From Alphaproteobacteria bacterium (GTDB lineage: Bacteria; Pseudomonadota; Alphaproteobacteria; Geminicoccales; Geminicoccaceae), in contig JALSIM010000009.1 of the NCBI GenBank assembly GCA_026990035.1, forward strand, positions 124,001 through 188,000: DNA of 64,000 nucleotides, given 5' to 3'. Position 1 is the stretch's first letter; every line of letters begins with the position of its first letter. Of the stretch, positions 46,070 to 55,314 are shown in pieces. The position numbers were made by a program, and so were the translations under genes. The notes below the pieces were generated by a model. The model was not told where the DNA came from. It searched no databases and worked only from the letters and a program-made list of their open reading frames with translations.

Positions 46070-46915
46070 ATGGACGCACTGGTCTGGTGGGACGGGCGCT
46101 GGCACGAGGAGGATCCGCGGATCCTCGGACCACTCGACCACGCCTTCTGGATGGCCAGCGTCGTGTTCGACGGCGCCCGGGCGTTCGAGGACACGGTGCC
46201 GGATCTCGACCGACACTGCGCCCGGCTGGTCGATTCCGCCCGCGGGCTGCTGCTCCGGCCGACGATGGAGGTCGCCGAGATCGTCGCCCTCTGTCGCGAA
46301 GGGGTGCGGAAGTTCCCCCCGGGTTCGGCCCTCTACATCCGGCCGATGTTCTTCGCCACCCGCGGCTTCGTCCTTCCGGAAGCCGATTCGACCCGCTTCG
46401 CGCTGGCCATCCACCGGCTCGCGATGCCGGATGCGAGCGGGACGACGGTGTGCTTCTCCGACTTCCGCCGGCCGGCGCGGGACGCCGCGCCCACCGACAC
46501 CAAGGCGAGCTGTCTCTATCCCAACATGCAGCGGGCGCTGGCCGAGGCCATGCGGCGGGGCTTCCAGAACTGCATCACCTTCGATCCCTGCGGCAACGTC
46601 GCCGAGCTGGCCACCGCCAATCTCTGGATCGCCCGCGACGGGGTGGCGCTGACCCCGGTCTGCAACGGCACCTTCCTCAACGGCATCACCCGGCAGCGGG
46701 TGATCGAGCTGCTCCGTGGCGACGGCATCGAGGTGATCGAGACCACCCTCACCCGCCGCGAGGTGATGGAGGCCGACGAGATCTTCTCGACCGGCAACTA
46801 CGGCAAGGTCCTGCCGATCACCCGGATCGAGGATCGCGAACTCCGGGTCGGCCCGATCTGCCGCCGGGCCCGCGAGCTCTACTGGGATTTCGCCCGCAGC
46901 CAGCCGGTGAGCTGA
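46070..46915 (+). CDS. Branched-chain-type aminotransferase (PLP fold type IV)
   Basis: A 281-residue class IV aminotransferase of the IlvE/D-amino-acid aminotransferase group. It has the N-terminal DHAFWMASVVFDGARAF, the Arg-containing LYIRPMFFATRGF, the PLP-binding Lys in PTDTKASCLYPNMQ, FDPCGNVAELATANLWIARD, NGTFLNGITRQRVIELL and the Glu-rich DEIFSTGNYGKVLPITR. Transfers amino groups between branched-chain amino acids and 2-oxoglutarate if it is a true IlvE; it is somewhat shorter than IlvE (about 309), so specificity is uncertain. ATG at 46070 is preceded by GGGGAGGGCGG. Confidence 0.85.
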   Translation: MDALVWWDGRWHEEDPRILGPLDHAFWMASVVFDGARAFEDTVPDLDRHCARLVDSARGLLLRPTMEVAEIVALCREGVRKFPPGSALYIRPMFFATRGFVLPEADSTRFALAIHRLAMPDASGTTVCFSDFRRPARDAAPTDTKASCLYPNMQRALAEAMRRGFQNCITFDPCGNVAELATANLWIARDGVALTPVCNGTFLNGITRQRVIELLRGDGIEVIETTLTRREVMEADEIFSTGNYGKVLPITRIEDRELRVGPICRRARELYWDFARSQPVS

Positions 46916-46928
46916 ACGGGGCGCGACC

Positions 46929-47873
46929 TCAGGCGGCCCGGGGCAGGCGCAGCCGCTCGAGAACCGCGTCGACGCCCGGGACCCGCTCCACCACCTCGAA
47001 GGCGTCCGGCCGGATGTGCTTTTTCGCCATGTGCTCGCGCAGGAGATCCTCGGTGAGGATCCCCTTCTCGAGACACTCCCGCACATAGCCGAAGAACAGC
47101 GCCTCCTGATTGGGATCGGGATGCTTGCGGTAGCGCGGCAGCAGGCCGTAGGGACCGAACAGGACGCGCCGCGCCCGCATCAGCCAGCCGAACGGCGGGA
47201 AGGGCCGGAAATGCTCGACCGGCAGGTAATCCATCTTGAGGCCGGTCTTCCAGGGCTGGGTGGAACGCCGGGTGGTGTGGAGCATCTTGGTGTCGGCGGT
47301 GAGCTTGTCGAAATCGTTCCACTCCGGCTCCAGTGCGCCGATGGTCGCCGGATCCTCGCTCTCGAGCCCCATCCAGTTCCGATAGTCGAGCTCGCCGCTG
47401 AACAGCTTGCCGAACTGCTCCTCCACCTTCCAGTGGCCGAGCCTGGCGCAGTCGAGGAGCATCACCGAGCTGGCGTAGCGGCCGCGCACGGCGAGCTTCA
47501 CCCCGTCGTGGGTGCGGCACATGATGGCCTTGCCGCCCATGTCGCGGTGGAACAGCTCGAGCACGTCGCCGACGGCGAAGATGTCGGGATCGACCACCAC
47601 CGCCCGACCCTCGTAATTCATGAGCTCGGGGGGCATGAAGCGGAGCGGGGTGAAGGACTGCAGATCATCGTTCAGCCAGGGCCGCCAGGACCCGTCCCGC
47701 AGATAGAGCCGGCCCTCGTACCGATCGAAGAAGGGATAGTCGGCATGGGCGATGATCCGGACCTCGAAGGCGTCGGGATCCCGCGACTGGCGGCGCATCG
47801 AATAGGCGGAAACCAGGGCGCCGATGTACTGCTTCTCGTTGGTGTGCACGAAAACGCACCAGGGGCGGGTCAT
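46929..47873 (-). CDS. GT8-like glycosyltransferase, putative
   Basis: A 314-residue protein resembling glycogenin/GT8-type GT-A enzymes: an N-terminal WCVFVHTNEKQYIGALVSAY nucleotide-binding start, the metal-binding DxD-like motif in AVVVDPDIFAVGDVLELF, SVMLLDCARLGHW, and a late His in DTKMLHTTRRSTQPW, as in the HxxG/K region of the fold. Neighbours give no substrate: the aminotransferase is convergent 13 bases away. Some members with this sequence pattern are simply annotated hypothetical. No signal peptide or membrane segment. Confidence 0.65.
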   Translation of the reverse strand: MTRPWCVFVHTNEKQYIGALVSAYSMRRQSRDPDAFEVRIIAHADYPFFDRYEGRLYLRDGSWRPWLNDDLQSFTPLRFMPPELMNYEGRAVVVDPDIFAVGDVLELFHRDMGGKAIMCRTHDGVKLAVRGRYASSVMLLDCARLGHWKVEEQFGKLFSGELDYRNWMGLESEDPATIGALEPEWNDFDKLTADTKMLHTTRRSTQPWKTGLKMDYLPVEHFRPFPPFGWLMRARRVLFGPYGLLPRYRKHPDPNQEALFFGYVRECLEKGILTEDLLREHMAKKHIRPDAFEVVERVPGVDAVLERLRLPRAA

Positions 47874-48225
47874 CTCCGGGAATCCTCTCGGTGGATGAAG
47901 GATCGAGCGGCCTCGGCACCGAACGGCGCGCGATACGCCGGGGGCGGAGCCCGCGCCGGCAAGCTAGCGCATGTGCGCGCGGCGAGAAACAGCTTCGGGA
48001 GGGTGCGGCGGAAAGGCGCCGGAGAGAATTCGCCTATTACGCGAGTTATGGGCTTTCTAAGAAGCCCGCCAGGTGATAACTTCGGAACGGATCGCCGCCC
48101 ACGGTCGGCGTTTGACGAGGCCCGGCCTTGTGTCTAAAGCTGATCGTGCCTGCGGCCCTTTCCGGCATCCCGCCGCGATGTCGGTCCCGAACCCCCTTGG
48201 TGACGCGAACGTTGAGGTGATCCAG
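47874..48225. other. 352-base intergenic region between GT8-like gene and bactofilin
   Basis: Divergent spacer. It holds the candidate bactofilin promoter at 48112-48140 and a weak hairpin (GGGCTT, loop of six, AAGCCC) at 48050-48067. The in-frame ATG codons at 48073 and 48178 that could extend bactofilin lack good ribosome-binding sites. I see no other gene or RNA in it. Confidence 0.6.
48112..48140 (+). promoter_or_regulatory. Candidate promoter for bactofilin
   Basis: TTGACG (48112-48117), a 17-base spacer and TAAAGC (48135-48140). The ATG is 85 bases further. The -35 is strong, the -10 partial. Confidence 0.5.
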
Positions 48226-48759
48226 ATGTTTCGCAAGAAGGACCACGAACCCATGCGCCCGGCGGACCGGCCGGCCGATCCCTCCGCCGCCCGACCGCAG
48301 CCCGAGATGGCCAAGCCGGATCTGCCTCGTCGCCAGGTGGATCTGCCGACGGCGCCGGCGGCCGGGGACAAATCCGCATCCATGCCCGCCGAGGGCAAGC
48401 GCCTGATCGTCGGCCAGGGCATCAGCCTGTCGGGCGAGATCGAGGCCTGCGACCGGCTGATCGTCGAGGGCAGCGTCCAGGTCACCCTCAAGGAAACCCG
48501 GGCGATCGAGATCACCGAGACCGGCAAGTTCACCGCCGGCAAGGCTTCGGTGGAGGAAGCCGAGATCAGCGGCGTCTACGAGGGCGAGCTCACGGTCCGC
48601 AACCGTCTGCTCATCCGCAGTACCGGCAAGGTCACCGGCAACGTCCGCTACGGCGAGCTCGAGATCGAACGCGGTGGCCGCATTTCCGGCTCCATCTCGA
48701 TGCTGGACGAAAAGGGCGAGACGAAGCGGCCGGCCCCGGCCGCCAAAGCCGCGTCCTGA
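48226..48759 (+). CDS. Bactofilin (polymer-forming cytoskeletal protein)
   Basis: Bactofilins form non-polar filaments that position cell-wall and morphogenesis proteins. The 177-residue product has a short Pro-rich disordered N-terminus (starting FRKKDHEP), the beta-helical core (RLIVGQGISLSGEIEACDRL, LIVEGSVQVTLKETRAIEI, GVYEGELTVRNRLLIRSTGK, VTGNVRYGELEIERGGRISG) and a basic, Ala-rich tail. ATG at 48226 has a strong GAGGTGA upstream; the longer open frame to 48073 gives an unlikely N-terminus. A lipoprotein gene follows 46 bases later. Confidence 0.92.
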   Translation: MFRKKDHEPMRPADRPADPSAARPQPEMAKPDLPRRQVDLPTAPAAGDKSASMPAEGKRLIVGQGISLSGEIEACDRLIVEGSVQVTLKETRAIEITETGKFTAGKASVEEAEISGVYEGELTVRNRLLIRSTGKVTGNVRYGELEIERGGRISGSISMLDEKGETKRPAPAAKAAS

Positions 48760-48805
48760 GGCGGCGCGCGCGCCATCGGTTCGCGGTCTCGGGCGGAGAC
48801 CGGCG

Positions 48806-49267
48806 ATGCCGTCCACCCTCTCGGCGGTCGCCGAGCGGCCCGGGTTTCGCCGTCTTCGCCCGGTCGCCCTGTTCGCGCTCCTGCTCCTCGCGGCCTGTGC
48901 CGGCCGCGAGGCACCCCCGCCGGCCGACGCACGGCCGGCGGCCCGGGCGGCCCGGATCGCGGTACCGGTGGAGATGTTCCCGGAGCTGCCGCCTCGGGTG
49001 ATCCTGGTCGGCACCCGGCCCGCCGAGCTCGAGCGCCTGCTCGGGCGGCCGGATCTGCGCCGGCGCGAGCCGCCGGCCGAATACTGGCGCTACAGTTTCA
49101 CCGGCTGCATCCTCGACGTCTTCCTGTTCCGCCGGTCGGCGACGGCGGCGCCCGAGGTGATCTATTTCGAGTTCCGCAACGTGATGCGGGCCCCGGGCCT
49201 CGACGGCTGCGCCGAATTCGCCGCCCGCTTCGAGCCGCCGGCGCTGCCGGAGGTTCGGGAGCACTGA
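48806..49267 (+). CDS. Small lipoprotein of unknown function
   Basis: A 153-residue protein with a lipoprotein signal peptide (RPVALFALLLLAAC; lipobox LAAC). The mature part begins with a Pro/Ala-rich linker, then a compact domain RVILVGTRPAELERLLGRPD ... YWRYSFTGCILDVFLFR, faintly like small SmpA/BamE-type folds where a strand and two helices precede a beta sheet. I do not recognise the family. ATG at 48806 was chosen because it gives a proper signal. Its last 106 bases overlap the convergent methyltransferase gene. Confidence 0.75.
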   Translation: MPSTLSAVAERPGFRRLRPVALFALLLLAACAGREAPPPADARPAARAARIAVPVEMFPELPPRVILVGTRPAELERLLGRPDLRRREPPAEYWRYSFTGCILDVFLFRRSATAAPEVIYFEFRNVMRAPGLDGCAEFAARFEPPALPEVREH

Positions 49268-50157
49268 CCGCCGCCCGGCGGGCGGCCGAGATGGGCCGCG
49301 AGATCGATCTCGCCGCTGCCCGGCGGGAGCGGTCGGGGCTGGCTCGGATGGGGTTTCCAGCCGGTCAGGAAGAGGATCTCGAAGGTGGCCGGAACCCGAC
49401 CGTCCTCGGTCGCGAAGCGCTCCCGGTAGAGCTCCAGCGCCCGCATCAATACCGTGCGGCGCAGGGGGCGGCGCGCCTCGGCGGCGAGCACCCCCGTTTC
49501 CGCCATCGCCTGCAGATCCCGCAGCAGACGCAGCGGCTCCCGATAGCGGACGGTGATCGGTTCGCGATCGGCCACCGGCAGGGCGAAACCGGCCCGCTGG
49601 AGGAGGGCGGCGGCATCGGCGAGATCGACGAAGGGAGCGACCCGCGGCGCCGCGCCGCCGAGACATTCGAGCTCCGCCAGCAGCAGCACCTCGCGCAGCT
49701 CGCGCAACGTCCCGCCGCCCGGAAAGGCCGCGAGGAGCAGACCGTCGGGCTTCAGGCAGTAGCGGATCTGGGCGAGGGTACCGGGAAGATCGTTGACCTT
49801 GTGCAGGCTCATGATGCCGAGCACCGCGTCGAAACGATCGGCGCCGAAGGGCAGCAGTTCCTCCTCCGCCACCACCGCCGGCCCGCTTCCGGCGAGCAGG
49901 GCCGGCACATTGTCGAGGCGGAGAACGAGTTCGGTTCCCTCCCGGGCGGCCAGCCCCGCGGTCAGCCGCGGGCAGGCGGCGGCCAGCTCCAGCACCCGCG
50001 GCAGCGGGCGGCGGATCTCCGCCAGCCGTTCCAGCAGGCGGGCGGCGATCTCCTCGTGCAGGAAACTGCCGGTCCGCAGCCGCGGCGCGGCGCGTTCCCG
50101 GCGCAGCCGCAGCAGACGACGATCGAAGGGGCGGACGGGGTCGGTCATGGGCCGCAT
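49162..50157 (-). CDS. SAM-dependent methyltransferase (BioC/NDUFAF5-like)
   Basis: A class I methyltransferase of up to 331 residues. The N-terminus (PVRPFDRRLLRLRRERAAPR, FLHEEIAARLLERLAEIRRP) and core (PFGADRFDAVLGIMSLHKVN, DLPGTLAQIRYCLKPDGLLL, GGGTLRELREVLLLAE) match the alphaproteobacterial BioC-like group related to mitochondrial NDUFAF5, which modifies a complex I subunit. Family members normally end soon after FEILFLTGWKPHPSQP; here the frame runs about 50 residues further into the lipoprotein gene on the other strand, so the tail may be a by-product of GC-rich sequence. ATG at 50148 is an alternative start. Confidence 0.82.
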   Translation of the reverse strand: MRPMTDPVRPFDRRLLRLRRERAAPRLRTGSFLHEEIAARLLERLAEIRRPLPRVLELAAACPRLTAGLAAREGTELVLRLDNVPALLAGSGPAVVAEEELLPFGADRFDAVLGIMSLHKVNDLPGTLAQIRYCLKPDGLLLAAFPGGGTLRELREVLLLAELECLGGAAPRVAPFVDLADAAALLQRAGFALPVADREPITVRYREPLRLLRDLQAMAETGVLAAEARRPLRRTVLMRALELYRERFATEDGRVPATFEILFLTGWKPHPSQPRPLPPGSGEIDLAAHLGRPPGGGQCSRTSGSAGGSKRAANSAQPSRPGARITLRNSK

Positions 50158-50192
50158 ATGGGCCCGCCGCCGCCGCCGCCAAGCCCCGCCCT

Positions 50193-51503
50193 TCAGCCGC
50201 CCGGGGCCCGGCGCATGGTCTCCGGCAGGAAGGTGGCGATCTCGGGAAACGCGACCAGCACCACCACCATCAGCACCATCAGCAGGAAGAAGGGAATCGA
50301 GACCCTGGCGATGTAGTTGATCTCGTGGCCGCTCATCCCCTGGAGGACGAACAGGTTGAAGCCGATCGGGGGGGTGATCTGGGCCATTTCGACGACGACG
50401 ACGATGAAGATGCCGAACCAGATGGTGTCGATCCCGGCGGTCCGGATCATCGGCTCCACCACCGCCATGGTCAGCACCACCGAGCTGATGCCGTCGAGAA
50501 AGCAGCCGAGGATGATGTAGAAGACGGTGAGCGCGGCGATCAGCGCGATCGGCGACAGTTCCATCGCCGCGATCCACTCCGCCAGCGCCCGCGGCAGGCC
50601 GGTGAAGCCCATCGCCAGGGCGAGGAAGGCGGCGCCCATGAGGATGAGGGCGATCATCGCCGAGGTCCGCACCGCCCCCATCAGGCTCTCGACGAAGGCG
50701 TTCCAGCTCAGGGCCCCCTGGCTCGCCGCCAGCAGCAGGGCGCCGACGACGCCGAAGCTCGCCGCCTCGGTGGCGGTGGCGAAGCCGAAGTAGATCGAGC
50801 CCAGCACCCCGAGCACCAGCAGCAGCACCGGCAGGAGGTGACGCGAGCGGGCGATCTTCTCCCGCAGCGGCAGGACCGGCTCGCCGGGCACCGCGTCGCG
50901 ATGGAGCAGCGACCAGATCGCCACGTAGCCCATGAAGAAGCTGGCCAGCAGGATGCCCGGCAGGATGCCGGCGATGAACAGCTTGGAGATCGATTCGTTG
51001 ATCGTCACCCCGTAAACGATGAGGGTCAGCGAGGGCGGGATCATCAGTCCCAGGGTGCCGGCCCCTGCCAGGGTGCCGATGATCATGTGCTCGGGATACC
51101 GGCGCCGGCGCAGCTCGGGAATCGACATCTTGCCGATGGTCGTCACGGTCGCCGCCGAGGAGCCGGAGACGGCGGCGAAGACGGTGCAGCCGACGATGTT
51201 GGTGTGCAGCAGGCGGCCGGGAAGCCGGGCCATCCACGGGGCGAGGCCGTTGAACATGTCCTCCGACAGGCGGGTGCGGAAGAGGATCTCGCCCATCCAG
51301 ATGAACAGCGGCAGCGCGGTCAGCGCCCAGGACGAGCTCGAGGTCCAGATGGTGGTGATCATGGCGTCGCCGGCCGGCCGGGTGGTGAACAGCTCCATGC
51401 CGACCAGCGCCACACCCAGCAGGGCGAGCCCGACCCAGACCCCGGTGCCCAGCAGGAAGAAGAGGGTGAACAGGAAGACGATGGTGAGCCAGAATTCGTC
51501 CAT
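50193..51503 (-). CDS. dctM: TRAP transporter large permease (DctM family), second system
   Basis: Sodium-coupled large permease, 436 residues and about 12 helices. Motifs: FLLGTGVWVGLALLGVALVG, TALPLFIWMGEILFRTRLSE, FAAVSGSSAATVTTIGKMSI, GTLGLMIPPSLTLIVYGVTI, FATATEAASFGVVGALLLA, FLDGISSVVLTM and ITPPIGFNLFVLQGM. ATG at 51503 follows the dctQ stop by two bases. The system is of a different subtype from the one at 33.7-36.6 kb. Confidence 0.93.
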   Translation of the reverse strand: MDEFWLTIVFLFTLFFLLGTGVWVGLALLGVALVGMELFTTRPAGDAMITTIWTSSSSWALTALPLFIWMGEILFRTRLSEDMFNGLAPWMARLPGRLLHTNIVGCTVFAAVSGSSAATVTTIGKMSIPELRRRRYPEHMIIGTLAGAGTLGLMIPPSLTLIVYGVTINESISKLFIAGILPGILLASFFMGYVAIWSLLHRDAVPGEPVLPLREKIARSRHLLPVLLLVLGVLGSIYFGFATATEAASFGVVGALLLAASQGALSWNAFVESLMGAVRTSAMIALILMGAAFLALAMGFTGLPRALAEWIAAMELSPIALIAALTVFYIILGCFLDGISSVVLTMAVVEPMIRTAGIDTIWFGIFIVVVVEMAQITPPIGFNLFVLQGMSGHEINYIARVSIPFFLLMVLMVVVLVAFPEIATFLPETMRRAPGG

Positions 51504-51505
51504 GG

Positions 51506-52009
51506 CTATTCGACCGCCCCGCTCTCCCCGACCCGCGGATCGCCGCCCGCCGCGATGCGCAGGAGATGGTCGGTGAGGGCGATGGCGAAGACGATCGTGC
51601 CGATCGCCATCGAAAGCTGGGGAATCCAGATGGGGGTGGCGTCCTGGCCCTGGCTGATGTCGTTGATGAGATAGGAGACGCGCACCGCCTTGACCGCGTA
51701 GAAGGCGAAGTACCAGGCGAGGAAGCTGCCGATTGCGAGACACCAGAGCTCGCCCAGCCGCCGCGCCCTTCCCCGGAGGCGGCCGAGCACCAGGCTCACC
51801 CGGATGTGGGCGCCGTGATTGAGAGCGTAGGCGAGGGCGAAGAAGGAGGAGGCGGCCATGAAATACCCGGCGTAGTCGGTCGAGCCGGGAAAGGTCAGGC
51901 CGAGCCAGCGGGCGAAGATCTGGGCGAGGATGATCAGCAGCAGCACCAGCAGGGCGCCGGCACCGATCACCCCGCAGACGGTATAGAACCCGTCCAGCAA
52001 GCGTCGCAC
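51506..52009 (-). CDS. dctQ: TRAP transporter small permease (DctQ family), second system
   Basis: Four-helix small permease of about 167 residues from the GTG at 52009: VCGVIGAGALLVLLLIILAQ, a second helix with the family turn HGAHIRVSLVL, LCLAIGSFLAWYFAFYAVKA and SMAIGTIVFAIALTDHLLRI. The frame stays open upstream to 52177, but this part is basic low-complexity sequence reaching into dctP, so the GTG before RRLLDGFYTV was chosen. Confidence 0.85.
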   Translation of the reverse strand: MRRLLDGFYTVCGVIGAGALLVLLLIILAQIFARWLGLTFPGSTDYAGYFMAASSFFALAYALNHGAHIRVSLVLGRLRGRARRLGELWCLAIGSFLAWYFAFYAVKAVRVSYLINDISQGQDATPIWIPQLSMAIGTIVFAIALTDHLLRIAAGGDPRVGESGAVE

Positions 52010-52097
52010 GAAAAGACGTCTCCCCCGTTCGCCGGGAGGCCCGGTGTCCTCCGGGCGGCGGGCCGGCGGGCGGCGGGGCCGCCCGCCCCCGCGTCCG

Positions 52098-53072
52098 TCA
52101 CATGGAACGGTAGGTGTCGATGATCTGCTTGCCCGCCTCGCCCGCGGCTTCCAGCCATTCCGCGGCCATCTGCTCACCGATCTTCTTGAAATCGGCCGCG
52201 AGCTGCTCGCCGGGCGCCTGCACCTTCATGCCGTTGGCGGCGAGCTGGGTGAGATACCAGCCGGCCAGGAGCTCGGATTCGAGGGTCCCGGAGATTTCCG
52301 CCATGTAGCCGCAGGCCTCGAGCACGTTGCGGGTGGCGTCGTCGACGCTCTCCCAGGCCTGCTTGTTGACGAAGACGTAGTTCCGCGGCAGCCAGGCCTG
52401 GACGTCGTAGAAATACTCGAGGTGCTCCCAGACCTTGCGGTCGTAGCCGGTGGAACCGGAGGAGATGAAGCTCTCGGCGACGCCGGTGGCCAGCGCCTGG
52501 GAGAGCTCGGCGGCTTCGATCTGGACCGGCTGCGCGCCCATGAGCTCGGCCAGCCGCGCCGTGGCGGCGTTGTAGGCGCGGAACTTCACCCCCTCCATGT
52601 CGGCCGCCGAACTCAGCGGCTTCTTGGTGTAGATGCCCTGGGGCGGCCAGGGTACCGAATAGAGCAGGACGAGGTTCTGCTCCTCCAGCACCTTCTCGAT
52701 GACCGGTCGGGCCGCCTTCCACAGCTTCTTGGAATCCTCGTAGGAGGTGGCGAGGAAGGGCACCGAATCGTAGCCGAAGACGGCGTTCTCGTTCTGATGC
52801 GCGGACAGCAGCCGCTCGCCGATGGGCGCCTGGCCGGTCTGCACCGCCCGCTTGATCTCGTTGCCCTTGAACAGCGAGCCGCCGCCGTGGACGACGATCT
52901 CCAGGGCACCGCCGGTGCCGATCTTGACGCATTCGGCGAAGCGCTTGCCGTTCTGGGTGTGATAGTTGCTGTCGGCATAGGCCATCGGCATGTCCCAGCG
53001 CTCGGCCGCGTCCGACGATGCCGCGGCGAGCAGTCCGGCGACGCCGGCCGCGGCAAAGAGCAGTTTCTTCAT
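52098..53072 (-). CDS. dctP: TRAP transporter substrate-binding protein (DctP family), second system
   Basis: Periplasmic solute receptor, 324 residues, with a Sec signal (KKLLFAAAGVAGLLAAASSD, cleavage near DAAE). Mature motifs: WDMPMAYADSNYHTQNGKRF, GSLFKGNEIKRAVQTGQAPI, PWPPQGIYTKKPLSSAADME, GVKFRAYNAATARLAELMGA with the carboxylate-binding Arg, and ELSQALATGVAESFISSG. AGGAGG lies shortly before the ATG. First gene of the dctPQM operon on the minus strand. Substrate unknown, probably an organic acid. Confidence 0.92.
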   Translation of the reverse strand: MKKLLFAAAGVAGLLAAASSDAAERWDMPMAYADSNYHTQNGKRFAECVKIGTGGALEIVVHGGGSLFKGNEIKRAVQTGQAPIGERLLSAHQNENAVFGYDSVPFLATSYEDSKKLWKAARPVIEKVLEEQNLVLLYSVPWPPQGIYTKKPLSSAADMEGVKFRAYNAATARLAELMGAQPVQIEAAELSQALATGVAESFISSGSTGYDRKVWEHLEYFYDVQAWLPRNYVFVNKQAWESVDDATRNVLEACGYMAEISGTLESELLAGWYLTQLAANGMKVQAPGEQLAADFKKIGEQMAAEWLEAAGEAGKQIIDTYRSM

Positions 53073-53216
53073 CCTCCGCCTCCTCTCCACGGGACCGGCC
53101 GTCGCCTCCGGCCGGCCCTTTCGTTTCTGTGGCGGTACGGTACCCACCGGGCTCGGGGCGGGTCAACCGTCAAGCATCCCCGTTTCGTCGCGCATCCCGC
53201 GCCGTCGCCGGGGTGG

Positions 53217-53573
53217 TCAGCCTTCCTCGCGGAGCCGTCGCAACCGGCGGGCGGCCTCCTCGTGATGCTCGGGGCGGATGTGGCGACCGAGGGTGGAGAC
53301 CACCAGCGCCACCACCGCCGCATCGTCGGTGAAGCCGATGCCGGCGAGAAGATCCGGCACGAGATCGGCGGGGAGGACGAAATAGGCGACCGCCCCCAGC
53401 AGCACCCGGCGGACCCGGGGTGGCGTGGCCGGATCGCGGGCGCACAGCCAGGCCGCGGTGATCTCCTCGGCGAAGGGGATGCGGGCGAAAACCGCCGCCA
53501 TCTTGCGCCAGAACCGCCGGCCGTCGCTTTCGGCCCGCTGCGCCAGCGCCGCCAGGGCTTCGAGGCCGATCAT
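53217..53573 (-). CDS. DUF1232 (YkvA-family) membrane protein
   Basis: A 118-residue protein with the DUF1232 signature LLGAVAYFVLPADLVPDLLAGIG (positions about 58-80, split here by family gaps) followed by GFTDDAAVVALVVSTL. The hydrophobic stretch suggests membrane association. Function unknown. It lies alone between the second TRAP system and tRNA-Leu. Confidence 0.85.
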   Translation of the reverse strand: MIGLEALAALAQRAESDGRRFWRKMAAVFARIPFAEEITAAWLCARDPATPPRVRRVLLGAVAYFVLPADLVPDLLAGIGFTDDAAVVALVVSTLGRHIRPEHHEEAARRLRRLREEG

Positions 53574-53604
53574 CGCGCACCTCCCGCGGACAGGGCGAGA
53601 TCTC

Positions 53605-53691
53605 TGGTGCCCCTGGCCGGACTCGAACCAGCACGCCCTCGCGGGCAGCAGATTTTGAGTCTGCCGCGTCTACCCGTTCCGCCACAGGGGC
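53605..53691 (-). tRNA. tRNA-Leu (anticodon CAA)
   Basis: Minus-strand class II tRNA of 87 bases including an encoded CCA. The acceptor stem GCCCCTG/CAGGGGC is perfect, the anticodon stem GCAGA/TCTGC encloses the loop CTCAAAA (anticodon CAA, reading UUG), there is a long variable arm (TGCCCGCGAGGGCGTG region) as in tRNA-Leu, and the T arm has GGTTCGAGTCC. A promoter lies immediately upstream. Confidence 0.95.
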
Positions 53692-53700
53692 ACATCGGGC

Positions 53701-53728
53701 AGTCTAGGTGGGCGCCACCGCCGGTCAA
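53701..53728 (-). promoter_or_regulatory. Promoter for tRNA-Leu
   Basis: On the minus strand TTGACC (53723-53728), a 16-base spacer and TAGACT (53701-53706), placing the start of transcription a few bases before the tRNA. The -35 overlaps the 3' end of nfeD. Confidence 0.6.
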
Positions 53729-54188
53729 GCGCCCCCCGATCCCGGCTCGCGGCCGGCCTCCTCGACCCGCAGGCGGGTGCCTTCGACGCCGATCACCCGG
53801 ACCCGGCTGCCGGCGGGAAGGTCGGGGCCGGTGACCGGCCAGACGGTGTCCCCCACCCGCACCTTGCCGCGGCCGCCCTCGATGGCGCCGACGAGGGGGA
53901 ACTCCCGTCCGAGGAGCTGCTCGCCGCGCCGGTTGAGGGGGGCCGTTCCCTCGCCGGCCCGCAGCCGGCGGAAACGGCGCTGGATGTGCAACCAGCCGAA
54001 GACGGTGACGAGCCCCAGCCCGGCGAAGGAGAGGAGCTGCCATTGCCAGCCGAGACCGGGCAGGAACCAGAGGAGCGCCCCGGTCAGGAAGGCGCTCACC
54101 GCGAGCCACAGGAAGACGAAGCCCGGGGCGAAGATCTCGACCACCAGGAGGAGCGCGGCGAAGGCCCACCAGTACCAGAACAGGACGT

Positions 54189-54192
<4 letters not shown>
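53725..54192 (-). CDS. NfeD family protein
   Basis: A 155-residue short NfeD-type protein: three membrane helices (FWYWWAFAALLLVVEIFAPG, FLWLAVSAFLTGALLWFLPG, LLSFAGLGLVTVFGWLHI) and a C-terminal OB-fold domain (LVGAIEGGRGKVRVGDTVWP, SRVRVIGVEGTRLRVE). NfeD proteins partner with SPFH/band-7 proteins. Its ATG overlaps the stop of the SPFH gene (ATGA). Confidence 0.92.
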
Positions 54193-55154
<962 letters not shown>

Positions 55155-55208
55155 GGAACGGGCTCCGGAAGAACGCGAGGGAGGATCACGGGTTGTTGTC
55201 CGCGCCCG

Positions 55209-55238
55209 GTTCTACGCTTTCGGGTACGGTTCCGGCAA
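55209..55238 (-). promoter_or_regulatory. Candidate promoter for the SPFH-nfeD operon
   Basis: On the minus strand TTGCCG (55233-55238), an 18-base spacer and TAGAAC (55209-55214), about 55 bases before the SPFH gene start. Each hexamer matches consensus at four of six positions. Confidence 0.4.
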
Positions 55239-55314
55239 TCTCCCGTCTTGTGGGGGAGCTTCCGGCCATGTAGGCAGATGGGCCTGCCGACGGCGAAGGA
55301 CGGCGAGTCCGCGG

